From Akanthomyces muscarius (lineage: Eukaryota > Ascomycota > Sordariomycetes > Hypocreales > Cordycipitaceae), in NCBI RefSeq assembly GCF_028009165.1, contig NC_079243.1:3410001-3474000 (forward strand): a stretch of DNA of 64,000 bases. The letters are read 5' to 3'. How positions within the stretch are numbered: position 1 is the first letter of the stretch; every line of letters starts with the position of its first letter. A program made the position numbers and the translations under genes. This document shows positions 54,618-64,000 of the stretch, piece after piece. Below the pieces are notes generated by a model. It saw only the letters and a program-made list of their open reading frames with translations. It was not told the origin of the DNA and did no database searches.

Positions 54618-55580
54618 ATGCAGTCGCAAGTCTCCTCGGAACAACTCCAATTCTACAAGGACAACGGCTACCTCGTTCTTAGCGCTAAGGAGCATAACCT
54701 CGTTGCCGACCCCGGGGAGCTCAAAGTGTGGGCAGAGCAGGTTCGAAAGTGGCCTCTTGAGAAGGGTAAATGGATGCCCTACTTTGAAACGACTACTTCC
54801 GGGAGCAGACAGCAAATGAGGACGGAAAATTTTGTCGACTATCATGCGAAATGGGGCGAATTACTTCACGGCGAAGGGCTACGCGGTATTTTGAAGCAAT
54901 TATCAGGCGAGGTATGCCTACGTATGGAGCATTTCAGAATTTGTTATTTCATACTCACACTATAACTAGGATATGATCCTTTTCAAAGACAAGATCAACT
55001 ACAAGCTACCTAACGGAAACGGCTTCCACGCTCATGTGGATTATCATGCCTATAGCCACATCGGCGATATCGCACATCTTACAGCAAATATTGCTGTGGA
55101 TGAAGCGACAGTCGCCAACGGCTGCTTGGAGGTGGTCCCCGGCTCCCACAAAACGACAATTGAGTTTGCCAATGGAGGCAGGATAAGTCAGAAATGGGAA
55201 GACAGCCGCGAGTGGACACAAGTTCCGCTCAAACAAGGAGACCTTTTGCTGTTTGGGAGCCACTTAGCTCACCGTTCACAAAGCAACACAACAGACAAGA
55301 GCCGGACTAGCTTGTATGCAACTTTTTATATGGCCAAGGACGGTAAGGACCTGCGAAAAAAGTATTACGAACATCGCAGGAAAGTCTTTCCCCCTGACCA
55401 TGGTAAGAGTGACTCGTCTCGGGCAAAAACATATTGTCATAAGCTAATGTGTACGCTCTATTAGAGAGAGAAGAGGGGAATGAGTATGAGCAGGGATGGA
55501 AGACGTATGGGTTTGCGGCGCCGTTTTCCACTGTTCCTACCAAGGTGGAAAACAATTCATCCCATGACGAGGAGATGTAA
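54618..55580 (+). CDS. PhnY*-like Fe(II)/2-oxoglutarate dioxygenase (PhyH family)
   Basis: PhnY* hydroxylates 2-aminoethylphosphonate at C1, making the substrate of PhnZ. Exons 54618-54911, 54970-55402 and 55465-55580 (introns GTATGC...TAG phase 0, GTAAGA...TAG) give 280 residues. Landmarks of phytanoyl-CoA-hydroxylase-like enzymes: H120 and D122 in FHAHVDYHAY as metal ligands, NIAVDEATVANGCLEVVPGSH, and the distal H199 with 2-oxoglutarate-binding R210 in the GDLLLFGSHLAHRS to TDKSRTSLYATFY stretch. The KDKINYKLPNGNGFHAH block resembles PhnY*-type enzymes. The third exon adds GWKTYGFAAPF and an acidic tail. A frame stays open upstream of the ATG, but 54618 starts the conserved QVSSEQLQFYKDNGYLVL helix and strand. 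It is divergent from the PhnZ-like gene. Confidence 0.8.
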
Positions 55581-56221
55581 TGCCTTTTAGGTTGTGGAAC
55601 ACCCAGCTGAAGAAACCCAAACGAAACTCTGTAGATACTGAATGCTTTTTCTGGAATCATGGTGGTGATGAGAATGGCCTTCATACCGCTCAGGGATGTT
55701 ATCAATAGCATAAAGTAGCACTCAATGGTTGGAAATGTGGTCTTTGCAGTACATTTGCCTCGTGACTAACAAGGACAGTGGTATACCCTGTCTAGCTGTA
55801 CGCTTTTCTATGAAGGTAAGTCTCTCGGTTCGGATTGCCAACTCGTGTGCACAACATGAAGTGTCTACGTGGCTGCTGTTTCTAATCACCAGTACTACAC
55901 TACGGTATTGGTAAGAATGTCCATTACTCTGCAATCTATATGCCCAACCAGAAAGTCAGAAGATGCATGTGGGACACAAAGACGGCGAATCCTACACAAA
56001 TTTCATTTTATACTCGATGTTGTAGTAAGCATAAGTGATTGTTGATATCCCCACGTTCCTCGATGTAGTAGCCATGACAAATTAAAAAATAAAAATAAAC
56101 CCAGAAAAGCACTCAACTATACGTGTGCTAAACCTGCCAAAAAAGATTTATACTCCGAGGCTCCATTTACAATTCTACAGTCGGTAGTGCCGTATCCCAT
56201 AATTCGTAAAATCCACACTTT
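55581..56221. other. Intergenic, convergent 3' flanks
   Basis: 641 bp, AT-rich toward 56080-56200. Nothing recognised. Confidence 0.5.
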
Positions 56222-56893
56222 CTATACCTTGGAGGCATCCTTGTAGCAGCTCACCTCCTGCGCAAACTCGTGGCTGGCGAGGGCCCCGTCCGGCAAGTCG
56301 TCGAGCTCCGCGCACTCGGGCAGCAGCACGACGAGCACGCACTCCTTGGGCGGGGCCCTGCCGGACGCGCTGCGGCGCAGAACGCTGAAGTGCTTGCCGC
56401 CGTAGTAGGCGAGCGGCTCGTCGCAGGCCAGCCAGCCGGTCGGGAGCAGCTGCGGGCCGCGCCCGCCGGCATCCTCGGCGGGCACGTAGATGCCGCGGTC
56501 GCCGAGGCCGACGTCGAGCCGGGCCACCTGCACGTCCGGGTCGTCGTCGAGCGCGTGCAGCGCGAGGCCGTAGGGCGCGGCCGGCGTGCCGCCGTCCGAG
56601 ACGGTGCTCCAGAAGCGACCGTCGTCGTCGTCGGCGGCGGAGCCCGTGCCGTTGACGTAGAAGACGCGCCCGGCGTCCCGCTTGAAGCCCACCAGGTTGG
56701 TGCCGGCGCCGTCGTGGATCGACGTGACGTACTCGCCGCCGACGGGCGAGGCGGGCAGGTCCTTGGCGGGATCCTGGAGCTTGACGCGCAGCTTCAGGCC
56801 CTTGGAGGTGCTCAGGTTGTGGTTGCTGGGGCAGGCGGCAGGGGCCGCGGAGGCGAGGCCAAAGAGGCCGAGAGCAGTGAGGGAACAGCGCAT
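56222..56893 (-). CDS. Secreted protein of 223 residues, unassigned fungal family
   Basis: Single exon. Signal peptide MRCSLTALGLFGLASAAPAA, then a beta-rich sequence with KLRVKLQDPAKDLPASPVGG and RDAGRVFYVNGTGSA, an arrangement I associate with small secreted ascomycete proteins annotated only as domains of unknown function. Four or so Cys occur in the mature part, including one in CDEPLAYYGG, one in KECVLVVLLPEC and one near the C terminus, so disulfides are possible. The codons are very GC-rich at third position. A longer open frame exists upstream, but the ATG at 56893 starts a textbook signal peptide. Function unknown. Confidence 0.7.
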   Translation of the reverse strand: MRCSLTALGLFGLASAAPAACPSNHNLSTSKGLKLRVKLQDPAKDLPASPVGGEYVTSIHDGAGTNLVGFKRDAGRVFYVNGTGSAADDDDGRFWSTVSDGGTPAAPYGLALHALDDDPDVQVARLDVGLGDRGIYVPAEDAGGRGPQLLPTGWLACDEPLAYYGGKHFSVLRRSASGRAPPKECVLVVLLPECAELDDLPDGALASHEFAQEVSCYKDASKV

Positions 56894-57886
56894 GATTGTG
56901 GAAAGTATGGCGTTTTGATTTGGGGAGTTTTGACTTATGGGATGGACATCAGCTCTGGGTATCGCAGGAGGTCCTTGGCAACAGGCTATATGCACTTTTA
57001 AAATCGCAAGGCTGGTTTGCAGACAAGGCAGTGTAAGTGTAAGTGGGCTGAGATGGGCCCGGATGACGTCGCGGCTCGTCAGATCTCGTATCCCAGCTCC
57101 TGGCGTCTGCAGCTGAGCTTTGCTATTACAGGATTTATACTTGTAAGTTTTGGTGGCCGGCAGATTTCTTGTCAAGTTTCTACAGCATATCTAGTTATTT
57201 GCTACAATATTCCGCCAGTAGTTGCACGAGAATTACACAAAGGCGGTTTCCATAAAGTCGGTCCATCTACAGGACAGAACCAGTGAGCGGCCATTCTTCT
57301 CCACCGCCAAGATCGAGCTAACAACAGCTGGGGGAGGTTGGCCAGTCGTGCCAGTGTCTGCGCCCGCCGCCCTTGCATGAATTATCAGGCCACAGCGTCG
57401 CTGGCAAACAATTCGCCGCCTCCCAGCTTGCTCGTTTCTGTTTGCAGTGGTACAACCGGTCCAATTCAGGGCTGTGAGGCTGTCACGGAATAAAAGTCTG
57501 CTTCCGACAGGTCGTAGCGTCACACTGTATGCCTCAATAGACTTTTCGCTTGAGCGCCCGTCCGTACTTATAACTTATGACTTGACAAGTCAAGCTTGCC
57601 CGCGAAAGCAAACCTGCAAGTGTGTCCGCTGGTAAACATGCCAGTTTGCCGCGCACAACCAGTCACCAGGGCATACCACCGAAACTCCAAAGTGCTTATT
57701 TGATTGCTATATTCGGGTTTTTTTTATAGTCTGTGTGTACAAAGCAAACTAAGCGAGCGGCCGTTGCCGTAGTGTACTTTTGCCTGAAGCCGATGCAGTG
57801 TCGGCCATGATATCTCTGGTATTTAAATTTTCACCTCGCATCCTTTTTCTTATGAATTCATTGCCTTTCTATGCTTCCGTCCTCCC
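56894..57886. other. Intergenic
   Basis: 993 bp: promoter of the secreted-protein gene and the 3' flank of the quinone oxidoreductase gene. No gene recognised. Confidence 0.5.
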
Positions 57887-59254
57887 CTACCGGATGAAGC
57901 CCTTGGGACCGCCCCAGCTGCCCTTGACCATGTGGTTCTTGTACACCCACGGGAAGAAGTCCTTTTTGAGGTGGTAGAAGAGTCTGTTGGGGGTCGCCTG
58001 GTCGACTCCGTAGCTGGCAAACGTCTCCTTGGGCTGGCCGCCGTACTTGAACTCGGCGAGCAGCACCTTGCCGTACTCGGTCGTCAGCGGGCACGACGTG
58101 TAGCCGTCGTACGCGGCGGCGGGCGCCTTGCCCTCGAGCGCGCCCAGCAGGTTGGCCACCAGCACCGGCGCCTGCGACGTCACCGCCGCCGCCGTCTTGG
58201 CCGTCGGCAGGCTCGAGGCGTCGCCCAGCGCCCACACGTTGGCGTGCGTCTTGTGGCGCAGCGTCTCCTGGTCCACGTCCACCAGGCCCGCGGCGTCGGC
58301 GAGCGGGCTGCCGGCGACGAACGCGTGCGGGCCCATCTTGGGCACCGCGTGCAGCAGGTCAAACGCGCGGGTGGCCGTGGACCCGTCGCTGAGGGCAAAG
58401 ACGGCCTTGTCGCCGTTGATCTCGACGAGGTCGTGCTGGAAGAGACCCTCGACGCCGCGCTCCTGGCGCAGAGCCTCGAGGGCGGCGCTGTACTTGGGCA
58501 CGCCAAACATGGCCGGTATCGCCGTGGCATAGGTAATGCTAATGTCCGAGCTGGCGTCGCCGGCCTTGTACAGACCCGCGCGCTTCCAGTGGTCCAGCGC
58601 CAGCCACATGACCTTTTGGGGGGCGCCGGCGCACTTGATCATGCCGGCGGGCTGCGTGAACAGAGCCTTGCCTTTGCGCAGCTTCTCAATGGTGCCAAAT
58701 ACTTTGTCGACGCCCTCGTAGCCGTAGATGGTTGAGATGGGCAGGCTAGGGTCGGCAAGAGCCTCAGGCATGCCCTTGATCTTGTCGTAGTTGATGCTGA
58801 TGCCCGGGCACACAATGAGCTGCTCGTACTGCAGCGTGTCGCCGGTCGACAGCGTGACGGCATTGTCCTCGGGGGTAAAGGTCTTGACGCCCTGGTTGTA
58901 AAACTTGAGCTTGGGGTCCAGAATCTCCGACATGCGCATCTTGAGGTCGTCCTTGTCCTTGAGGCCGCCGCCGACGAGCGTCCAGCCGGGCTGGTAGTGG
59001 TGCCACTGCGCCGGGTCGACGACAGCAATGTCGTCGCTCGTGTATTTGCCCGAGCGCAGCAGCTGATGGCTCACGCTGGAACCGGCCGCGCCGCCGCCGA
59101 CAATGACGACCTTGTGGTTGTGGGAGGAGCCGCCGGAACCGACGGGACGAGCAGCGTCCGTGACGGTCGCCAGTGTCCGGGGACGGGGTGTCGCGATGCG
59201 CGATGAGCCGGTTGCTCGGGAGAGCACGGCGCCAGCAGAGCGAGCATGCATCAC
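57887..59254 (-). CDS. SQR: Sulfide:quinone oxidoreductase, mitochondrial
   Basis: Flavoprotein of the inner mitochondrial membrane that oxidises sulfide and passes electrons to ubiquinone; in fungi it is also needed for sulfide and heavy-metal tolerance (fission yeast Hmt2). Single exon, 455 residues. A basic, Ser/Arg-rich presequence of ~40 residues precedes the FAD dinucleotide fold VVIVGGGAAGSS (about 49-60). Redox Cys candidates are C149 in LIVCPGI and C208 in MIKCAGAPQK, with a later Cys in YTSCPLTTEYG. The PAQWHHYQPGWTLVGGG block and the NVWALGDASSLPTAKTAAAV block are hallmarks. The C terminus is the usual PWVYKNHMVKGSWGGPKGF. Either of the first two Met codons could start translation. 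Confidence 0.94.
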   Translation of the reverse strand: MMHARSAGAVLSRATGSSRIATPRPRTLATVTDAARPVGSGGSSHNHKVVIVGGGAAGSSVSHQLLRSGKYTSDDIAVVDPAQWHHYQPGWTLVGGGLKDKDDLKMRMSEILDPKLKFYNQGVKTFTPEDNAVTLSTGDTLQYEQLIVCPGISINYDKIKGMPEALADPSLPISTIYGYEGVDKVFGTIEKLRKGKALFTQPAGMIKCAGAPQKVMWLALDHWKRAGLYKAGDASSDISITYATAIPAMFGVPKYSAALEALRQERGVEGLFQHDLVEINGDKAVFALSDGSTATRAFDLLHAVPKMGPHAFVAGSPLADAAGLVDVDQETLRHKTHANVWALGDASSLPTAKTAAAVTSQAPVLVANLLGALEGKAPAAAYDGYTSCPLTTEYGKVLLAEFKYGGQPKETFASYGVDQATPNRLFYHLKKDFFPWVYKNHMVKGSWGGPKGFIR

Positions 59255-60272
59255 GATTGGCGGTTGTCGTTGTCGAGAGACGGCTGTGAGATGCAGCTGG
59301 GCAGTTTTGTCACGCGACAGTGGAGTGAGATGCAGGACGGCAGAGATGAGACGAAGCTGGCACTGTCACTGTGTCCTTGAGATGGCAAAAGGCTCAGAAA
59401 GTAAGCTACTTGGAGTATATAGTAAGTGTAAAAAGTAAGGCCATGTTCATTTACAAGAAATCCAATTTTTTTCCCCATTCTTGCCTTATTCGGAGCACCA
59501 TGTATCAATTGCGTGATTTTAGCGTCATCTCCACCATTGAGACAGCGATCGGCCGCCCGGCCCGTCGGTGTGCTCAGAAATGGGGAAGAAGTGGCAGTAG
59601 GCGAATTATAAAGGCTTGGCAAGTTTTGTTTTGTGGTTTTACATCTTGCACTTGGTCGATGAGCAATGAGCATTGATGCTCGTGAATGTGCGGCGCTAAA
59701 GCGGCCAAGCCGGATATAAGCTCCATTGGCTTGGCGATGCTAGATCTACAGACCACTGATGTGTAAAACTATCAAGGTCGTAGTTTGCTGTGCGTCCGAA
59801 TACAGCACAGTCGGAGTTTATCGAACGCCCACTGCAGGGTTATCTGTTCATTTGGTCTCCTTGTACATTGTATTGCCGCTGCGGTGCTTTTGGCTGTACT
59901 TGGCTTTGTTTAGTGCCTTTGTAGTCTGCTACGAGCCGAGCCAATCCGTCAGTCTACTGTTATGTACCAAGCAGCCTATTCCCTCAGAGTATTGCTACTC
60001 AATCCTCTCCGGCCGAACAAGGGGCATCAGTGTGTTACACACGCTGAGTTGCTCGCCGCGCAGCACGCAAGTGTTGATCTCCACCAACCCTGTGCGCCCG
60101 TATACACCGTATTCTCGGAACGTGACGAATGCGTACACTAGTTTAGTGCTACTAAAACCAAGGAACAGGAAGTGTCTCGTCTTATTTACCTTATAAACCT
60201 CCACTCGTTCCTTTCTTCTAATCTCACCAATCTCAAGTACAACATTAGGAATTGGCTGCTCCTTCGTTCACC
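59255..60272. promoter_or_regulatory. Divergent upstream region between SQR and the LURP-like gene
   Basis: About 1 kb without a supportable gene. No specific element recognised. Confidence 0.45.
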
Positions 60273-60881
60273 ATGTCTGCACCGCGCCAGTTCAAAATCA
60301 ACCGCGGCCGCTTCAGCCGGCACTACACGGTGCTCGACCCCGACGGCAAGCCGCTCTACTACGTCGACCAGTCCGTCTTCACGAGGAGCAAGGCCAACCT
60401 GACCCTGCACGCCGGCGGCGACGCGTCCGGCGCCGTCGTCGCCGTCGCGCACCTGCCGCGCTTTTCCTTTGACGCCAAGATCGGCCTCGGCGACCCCAGC
60501 TCGCCCGCCATTGTCTGGGAGGAGCTGAGCCGCGAGTCGCGGGACGCGTCCGCGCACGAGTGGTCCCTGGCGCTGCCCGCCGGCGCAAGCGCCAACGGCG
60601 GGAGAAAGACGTTTGTGTGGAAGCGCACGCACAAGGTCAGCGCCGACGGCATGGAGTCGTCGGCGCTGAAGATGCGCGACCTCAAGCTCGTCGAGGTCGC
60701 GACGGACGAGGTCGTGGGCGTGTTTACGGGCACGCGCGGGTGGTCCTCGTGCGGCGTCTTGCAGATCAACGTAGGGTACGGGCAGGAGTTTGACATCATG
60801 GCCACCGCGACAATGCTGGCAATCTATGAAAAGGCAAGGAGGAGAAGAGCGGCGGTCGCGGCGGGCGGTGCCTCGAGCTAG
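60273..60881 (+). CDS. Tubby C-terminal-like / LURP-one-related protein
   Basis: 202-residue single-exon protein. The sequence pattern FKINRGRFSRHYTVLDPDGK, YYVDQSVFTRSKANL, the FSFDAKIGLGDP strand and TRGWSSCGVLQINVGYGQEFD matches the tubby-like/LURP-one beta-barrel with a C-terminal helix (IMATATMLAIYEKARR). Such proteins are common in filamentous fungi and plants; some tether to membrane phosphoinositides, but no role is known for this group. No signal peptide. The ATG at 60273 is the first in frame and has a good context (ACCATGT). GC3 is very high. Confidence 0.75.
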   Translation: MSAPRQFKINRGRFSRHYTVLDPDGKPLYYVDQSVFTRSKANLTLHAGGDASGAVVAVAHLPRFSFDAKIGLGDPSSPAIVWEELSRESRDASAHEWSLALPAGASANGGRKTFVWKRTHKVSADGMESSALKMRDLKLVEVATDEVVGVFTGTRGWSSCGVLQINVGYGQEFDIMATATMLAIYEKARRRRAAVAAGGASS

Positions 60882-61251
60882 ATGGAGAGGCGGCCTATGC
60901 GGTAGGCAGTATGCTTACCCGCGAAGGCGTGGATGGCTTTTTTTTGTTTTCATGATACCAGGCGCCGCGCACACAATACGAGATTATTCTAGTCCAATTG
61001 AAAAGGGTCAGCTACCCTGTTCCAACGCCAATATGACTCCCTCGGGCATTTTGTAGCCCTCCGGCGGCAGCTGCTTATGCCGATTTTGAGCCCGTTGTAT
61101 TATTAGTCACTGCCTCGCTCAGCTCTCACTTATAAGACTTCGTCACTCTTTTGTCCGACCACCCACGACCAATACAGCATCCCCGCAGCAGCATTCTCTG
61201 CGGACAGGCAAACACGTCTCTACATCGCAACTAGAAAGAAAGAACGTCCCA
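60882..61251. other. Intergenic
   Basis: 370 bp, 3' flank of the LURP-like gene and promoter of the peptidase gene. Nothing recognised. Confidence 0.5.
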
Positions 61252-62304
61252 ATGGCGTCTACTGTCAAACCCCCCGCTCTCCTACGCGGCGACACCATCG
61301 CCCTCGTCGCACCCTCATCGCGCATCAACCACGTCTTCCCGCTGCGCGTCGCCCGCGCCCGCGCCTTTCTCGAGGCGCAGGGCTTCCGCGTCCGCGAGGT
61401 CTACTCGCCCTCCCTCCCCTCCGGCTCCTACCGCGCCGCCGTCCGCGCCCGCGCCGCCGAGCTGCACGCCGCCTTTGCCGACCCCGCCGTGCGGGCCGTC
61501 GTCTGCTGCGTCGGCGGCCTCGCCGCCAACGAGCTTCTCCCGCACCTCGACTACGCTCTGCTCCGCGCGCACCCCAAAATCTTCGTGGGGAGCTCCGACA
61601 TTACCCTGTTGCACCACGCGCTGCGCGCCGGCGCCGGGCTGCGCACCTTTTACGGCCCATCCGCGCTGACCCAGCTCGCCGAGTACCCCCGGCCGCTCGA
61701 GCTCACCTGGACGCACTTCCTGCGGACCCTGGTGCAGGACGGCGACCCGGCCGTTGTCGGCCCGCTGCCCCGCGCGTTCGAGTACACGGACGAGTTTCTC
61801 GACTTTGGCGGGGAGCCAGACAACCTGCGCGCGCGCGCGCTGCGGCCCAGCGCCGGGTGGAAGTGGCTCCGCGGCGGCCCGCGCGTCGAGGGCCGCGTGT
61901 TTGGCGGCTGCCTGCCCAGCGTGCTGCAGCTGTTCGGCACGCCGTGGGAGGTCGACTACAAGGGCCGCATCCTGCTCCTGGAGCTGCCGGAGGGCATCGC
62001 CGCGGCGAGCGCCTGGCCGCTGGACCTGGCGCGCTGGAACCTCGGCGACCTGGGCACCCGCGGCGTGTGGGACGCCATCGCGGGCCTGGTGCTGGGTCGG
62101 CCGTACCGCCACACACCCGAGGAGACGGCGCAGTGGGAATCCATGGTGCTGGAGGTGACGGAGGGGTATGGCTTCCCGATACTGGCGGGCGTAGATGTCG
62201 GGCACACGGATCCGATGCTGACGCTGCCGCTGGATGCGCAGTGTAGTTTGGATAGCGAAAAGGATGAGTGGGCGATTCTTGAGACGGCTGTTGGGAAGAG
62301 ATAG
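61252..62304 (+). CDS. S66-family serine peptidase (LD-carboxypeptidase / MccF-like)
   Basis: Family members cleave LD-peptide bonds in bacterial cell-wall peptides or hydrolyse microcin C7-type nucleotide peptides (MccF). Single exon, 350 residues, of usual length. The catalytic triad is visible: nucleophile S115 in VGSSDITLL, E244 in ILLLELPEG, and H318 in GVDVGHTDPM. The start GDTIALVAPSS and the GGCLPSVLQLFGTPW block are typical. There is no signal peptide, so it acts inside the cell, which fits the MccF-like cytosolic branch rather than periplasmic LD-carboxypeptidase. Fungi have no peptidoglycan, so the substrate is unknown; detoxification of peptide antibiotics is one possibility (inference). 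Very high GC3. Confidence 0.88.
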   Translation: MASTVKPPALLRGDTIALVAPSSRINHVFPLRVARARAFLEAQGFRVREVYSPSLPSGSYRAAVRARAAELHAAFADPAVRAVVCCVGGLAANELLPHLDYALLRAHPKIFVGSSDITLLHHALRAGAGLRTFYGPSALTQLAEYPRPLELTWTHFLRTLVQDGDPAVVGPLPRAFEYTDEFLDFGGEPDNLRARALRPSAGWKWLRGGPRVEGRVFGGCLPSVLQLFGTPWEVDYKGRILLLELPEGIAAASAWPLDLARWNLGDLGTRGVWDAIAGLVLGRPYRHTPEETAQWESMVLEVTEGYGFPILAGVDVGHTDPMLTLPLDAQCSLDSEKDEWAILETAVGKR

Positions 62305-62974
62305 CTCGAGATGGCAGTACCCGACTGCGCATGTAGTGAATCCTGTTGAGTTCTAATCATTCGCATAACGTGCAACGGGGCGACGAGTAACTTGGGCGTG
62401 TCGCTTACATGCGACTTCGGATCTATGAGCAAAGCCAAACAATCACAGGAGGAAAGTAGTTACAATCAGTGTCACGTCAAAAAATTGAGGTGGTATGCCA
62501 ATCGTCTATATTCGTACAAGTATCAACGACTCTAATTCGTCCCCTTTTTGTTCAACGAAACCTGTGATCGCTAATCATCATCCTGTATCAGTCCAGATCC
62601 GTGGACGATGCATGCAATTATTAAGTTTTGTGCGCTTTTTGTCGGTCCAAACGAAAACCGTGGGCGACCTGATGCGGTAGCACTGATGCCCAGGCCGGCC
62701 CAGATTCTATCAACGCGCTTCGTGAATGAGAAAAAAAGGCATTTCACCAAGGCATTGTGGTATCGCAGAAAAGCACCGGTTGCCATGACTCCGTTCTCCG
62801 CCCCAGAATAAAAACAAGTGTAACAAGAAAGTGTTATATCAGGAACAAAGGGAATAGATAAGAAGAGTGCTGAGTATGATTATGGTGGGGTTATATTGCT
62901 GCCAAGACGGTTCATAGCCTGTAAGCATTGTGTGCACCACTGTTGGTATTGCAGCAAGACGTCTTATCAAAACT
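62305..62974. other. Intergenic, convergent 3' flanks
   Basis: 670 bp with nothing recognised. Confidence 0.5.
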
Positions 62975-64000
62975 TTAGTTCAGGATGCCCTCCCAGACGC
63001 CCTGACCCTGATGAAGGACGGAGCGGGGGTTTGCGGTCTGGAAGCCGGTAGCGGCCTCAGCAGAGCAGCATACTCTCTTGCGTGAAGAAGCCATGTTCCA
63101 TGTAGCCTCGGGGGCGGGATAGGTGCCGTGGAGAAGGTAGCGCACATTCTCTTGAAGGCAATCGTCCATGAGAGCAGGACGCGTGCGCTTGCGACTAGCA
63201 CGAGCAATAGGCGTAGAATCGGCAGAATGCAGGTCCTGGTTGCGGAGGTCCTGTAGGGCGCGGGCGGCGTCGCAGACAGGATCTCTTGCCAACTCTTCGA
63301 AATCTTCTTCGCGTCTGGCTAGGGGGGTGTCCAGGGATAAGCCACCGAGCTTCGTAACCGGGCCGGTGTACGATTCGGGCGACGACGAAAAGACATGCTC
63401 ACCAAAGTCTTCGGGAACGGAAGGCACAGTCGGCTTCTGGCAGCTTCTCTCATTCATCACCTTGGCCGCACGGAATCGCGACGAAGCCACCAACTTGGAG
63501 TTGAGGGTCGCGCTAGCGAGGGATGAGATGGATGAGATGGAGGAAGAGCGAGAAGAGCGAGATACATCCGATATCATCGACTCGGGAGATGAGGCAGTGG
63601 AGACAGAGTTGGCGAGAGAGGAGCGGCGAGCCGGGCAGTAGCTGTGAGGAGACGAGGTCACCGAGACGGGGAGGCGGTCGAGGTGCTGAGTGCTGGTGAC
63701 CGAGTTGGCTTGGGCCAGGGCGAGGCACATGGCACTGGACTTCTTGTACGAGCCCGCACTCACGGCAGGAGTGCAGAGACCGTTGGTCTGAGGCGTCAGA
63801 CGAGGAGTTGGCAGTAGGCCAAGAGCGGGAGCAGGGCGGCCGACAGAGTAGGCAGGGGTACCCATGGGCTCCGCAACTGTAATGGGAGCAGAGGTGAAGG
63901 CCTTGGGGATGACATCGATGGCAGCAGGGATGTCTACAGGGGGGTTGAGGATGCTGCGAGGAGAAAGCGCAAAGAGATCGCTGCGCTTGGGGCTCGCCTG
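62975..64000 (-). CDS. Ser-rich conserved hypothetical protein (5' end outside window)
   Basis: The frame is open from the right edge and reads QASPKRSDLFALSPRSILNP at its start, so the true N terminus lies beyond 64000. At least 341 residues are visible. A Met at 63865 is internal. The protein is rich in Ser/Pro with several SP/TP sites (LLPTPRLTPQT, SVTSSPHS), a poly-Ser segment (SRSSRSSSISSISSLAS), and a more ordered stretch LARREEDFEELARDPVCDAARALQDL. It ends with an ASRKRTRPALMDDCLQENVRYLLHG block and a WNMASSRKRVCC block. Basic motifs suggest nuclear location. I do not recognise the family. No membrane segment. Confidence 0.65.
   Translation of the reverse strand, partial: QASPKRSDLFALSPRSILNPPVDIPAAIDVIPKAFTSAPITVAEPMGTPAYSVGRPAPALGLLPTPRLTPQTNGLCTPAVSAGSYKKSSAMCLALAQANSVTSTQHLDRLPVSVTSSPHSYCPARRSSLANSVSTASSPESMISDVSRSSRSSSISSISSLASATLNSKLVASSRFRAAKVMNERSCQKPTVPSVPEDFGEHVFSSSPESYTGPVTKLGGLSLDTPLARREEDFEELARDPVCDAARALQDLRNQDLHSADSTPIARASRKRTRPALMDDCLQENVRYLLHGTYPAPEATWNMASSRKRVCCSAEAATGFQTANPRSVLHQGQGVWEGILN

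Noticed and set aside
61315..62205. 296-residue open frame opposite the S66 peptidase
   Set aside because: Shadow frame caused by extreme GC3 in the real gene.
1..64000. tRNA, rRNA, CRISPR arrays and intact transposons
   Set aside because: I looked for B-box-like GGTTCRANNCC on both strands, regularly spaced direct repeats and transposase or reverse-transcriptase motifs, and found none. A faint or degraded element in 26.6-29.8 kb cannot be excluded.

Overview
The window reads as nuclear DNA of a filamentous ascomycete, most likely a member of the Sordariomycetes and probably Hypocreales. Genes are split by short introns (about 47-110 bp, GTRAGT-like donors, CTAAC/CTGAC-like branch sites, YAG acceptors) and lie on both strands without operons. 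The protein set (GPI-anchored aspartyl protease, NACHT-WD40 NLR, 2EXR protein, Zn2Cys6 regulator, enterotoxin-like secreted protein) is typical of these fungi. Genus and species cannot be fixed from the sequence alone. Exon joins were worked out by eye from splice signals, reading-frame phase and family conservation.

Layout. 1-24 kb is conserved housekeeping DNA: the XRN1 3' end, SPC3, a ULP2-type SUMO protease, RRP9, proteasome beta-4 PRE1, an ankyrin-PH-FFAT oxysterol-binding protein, a peroxisomal-type acyl-CoA thioesterase and a yapsin-like protease. 24-43 kb is accessory in character: an orphan 142-residue protein, a cytochrome P450 relic beside a 2EXR gene, an AT-rich tract with a CTATAA minisatellite, MOCS2B-type molybdopterin synthase, a 564-residue protein with two similar halves, a 922-residue secreted enterotoxin-related protein divergent from a 78-residue secreted protein, a conserved acidic protein, a five-exon fructosamine-kinase-like gene and a zinc deaminase. 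At 43.3-48.1 kb is a hydrolase-NACHT-WD40 NLR interrupted by a one-base frameshift.

The most interesting region is 48.4-55.6 kb. A PHS-family phosphate permease, a Zn2Cys6 regulator, an HD-domain oxygenase of the PhnZ / phosphonate-associated HD family and a PhnY*-like Fe(II)/2-oxoglutarate dioxygenase lie together. In bacteria PhnY* hydroxylates 2-aminoethylphosphonate and PhnZ cleaves the C-P bond of the product to glycine and phosphate, so this looks like a self-contained fungal module for oxidative phosphonate use, with its own phosphate carrier and regulator. The two oxygenase genes are divergent, and the 381 bp between them hold a perfect 8+8 bp CGG/CCG-type palindrome. The HD protein also carries about 200 extra C-terminal residues that I do not recognise.

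56-64 kb returns to GC-rich, codon-biased genes: a small secreted protein, mitochondrial sulfide:quinone oxidoreductase, a tubby/LURP-one-like protein, an MccF-like S66 peptidase, and the 3' part of a Ser-rich protein that runs off the right edge. I found no intact transposon, tRNA, rRNA or CRISPR array.
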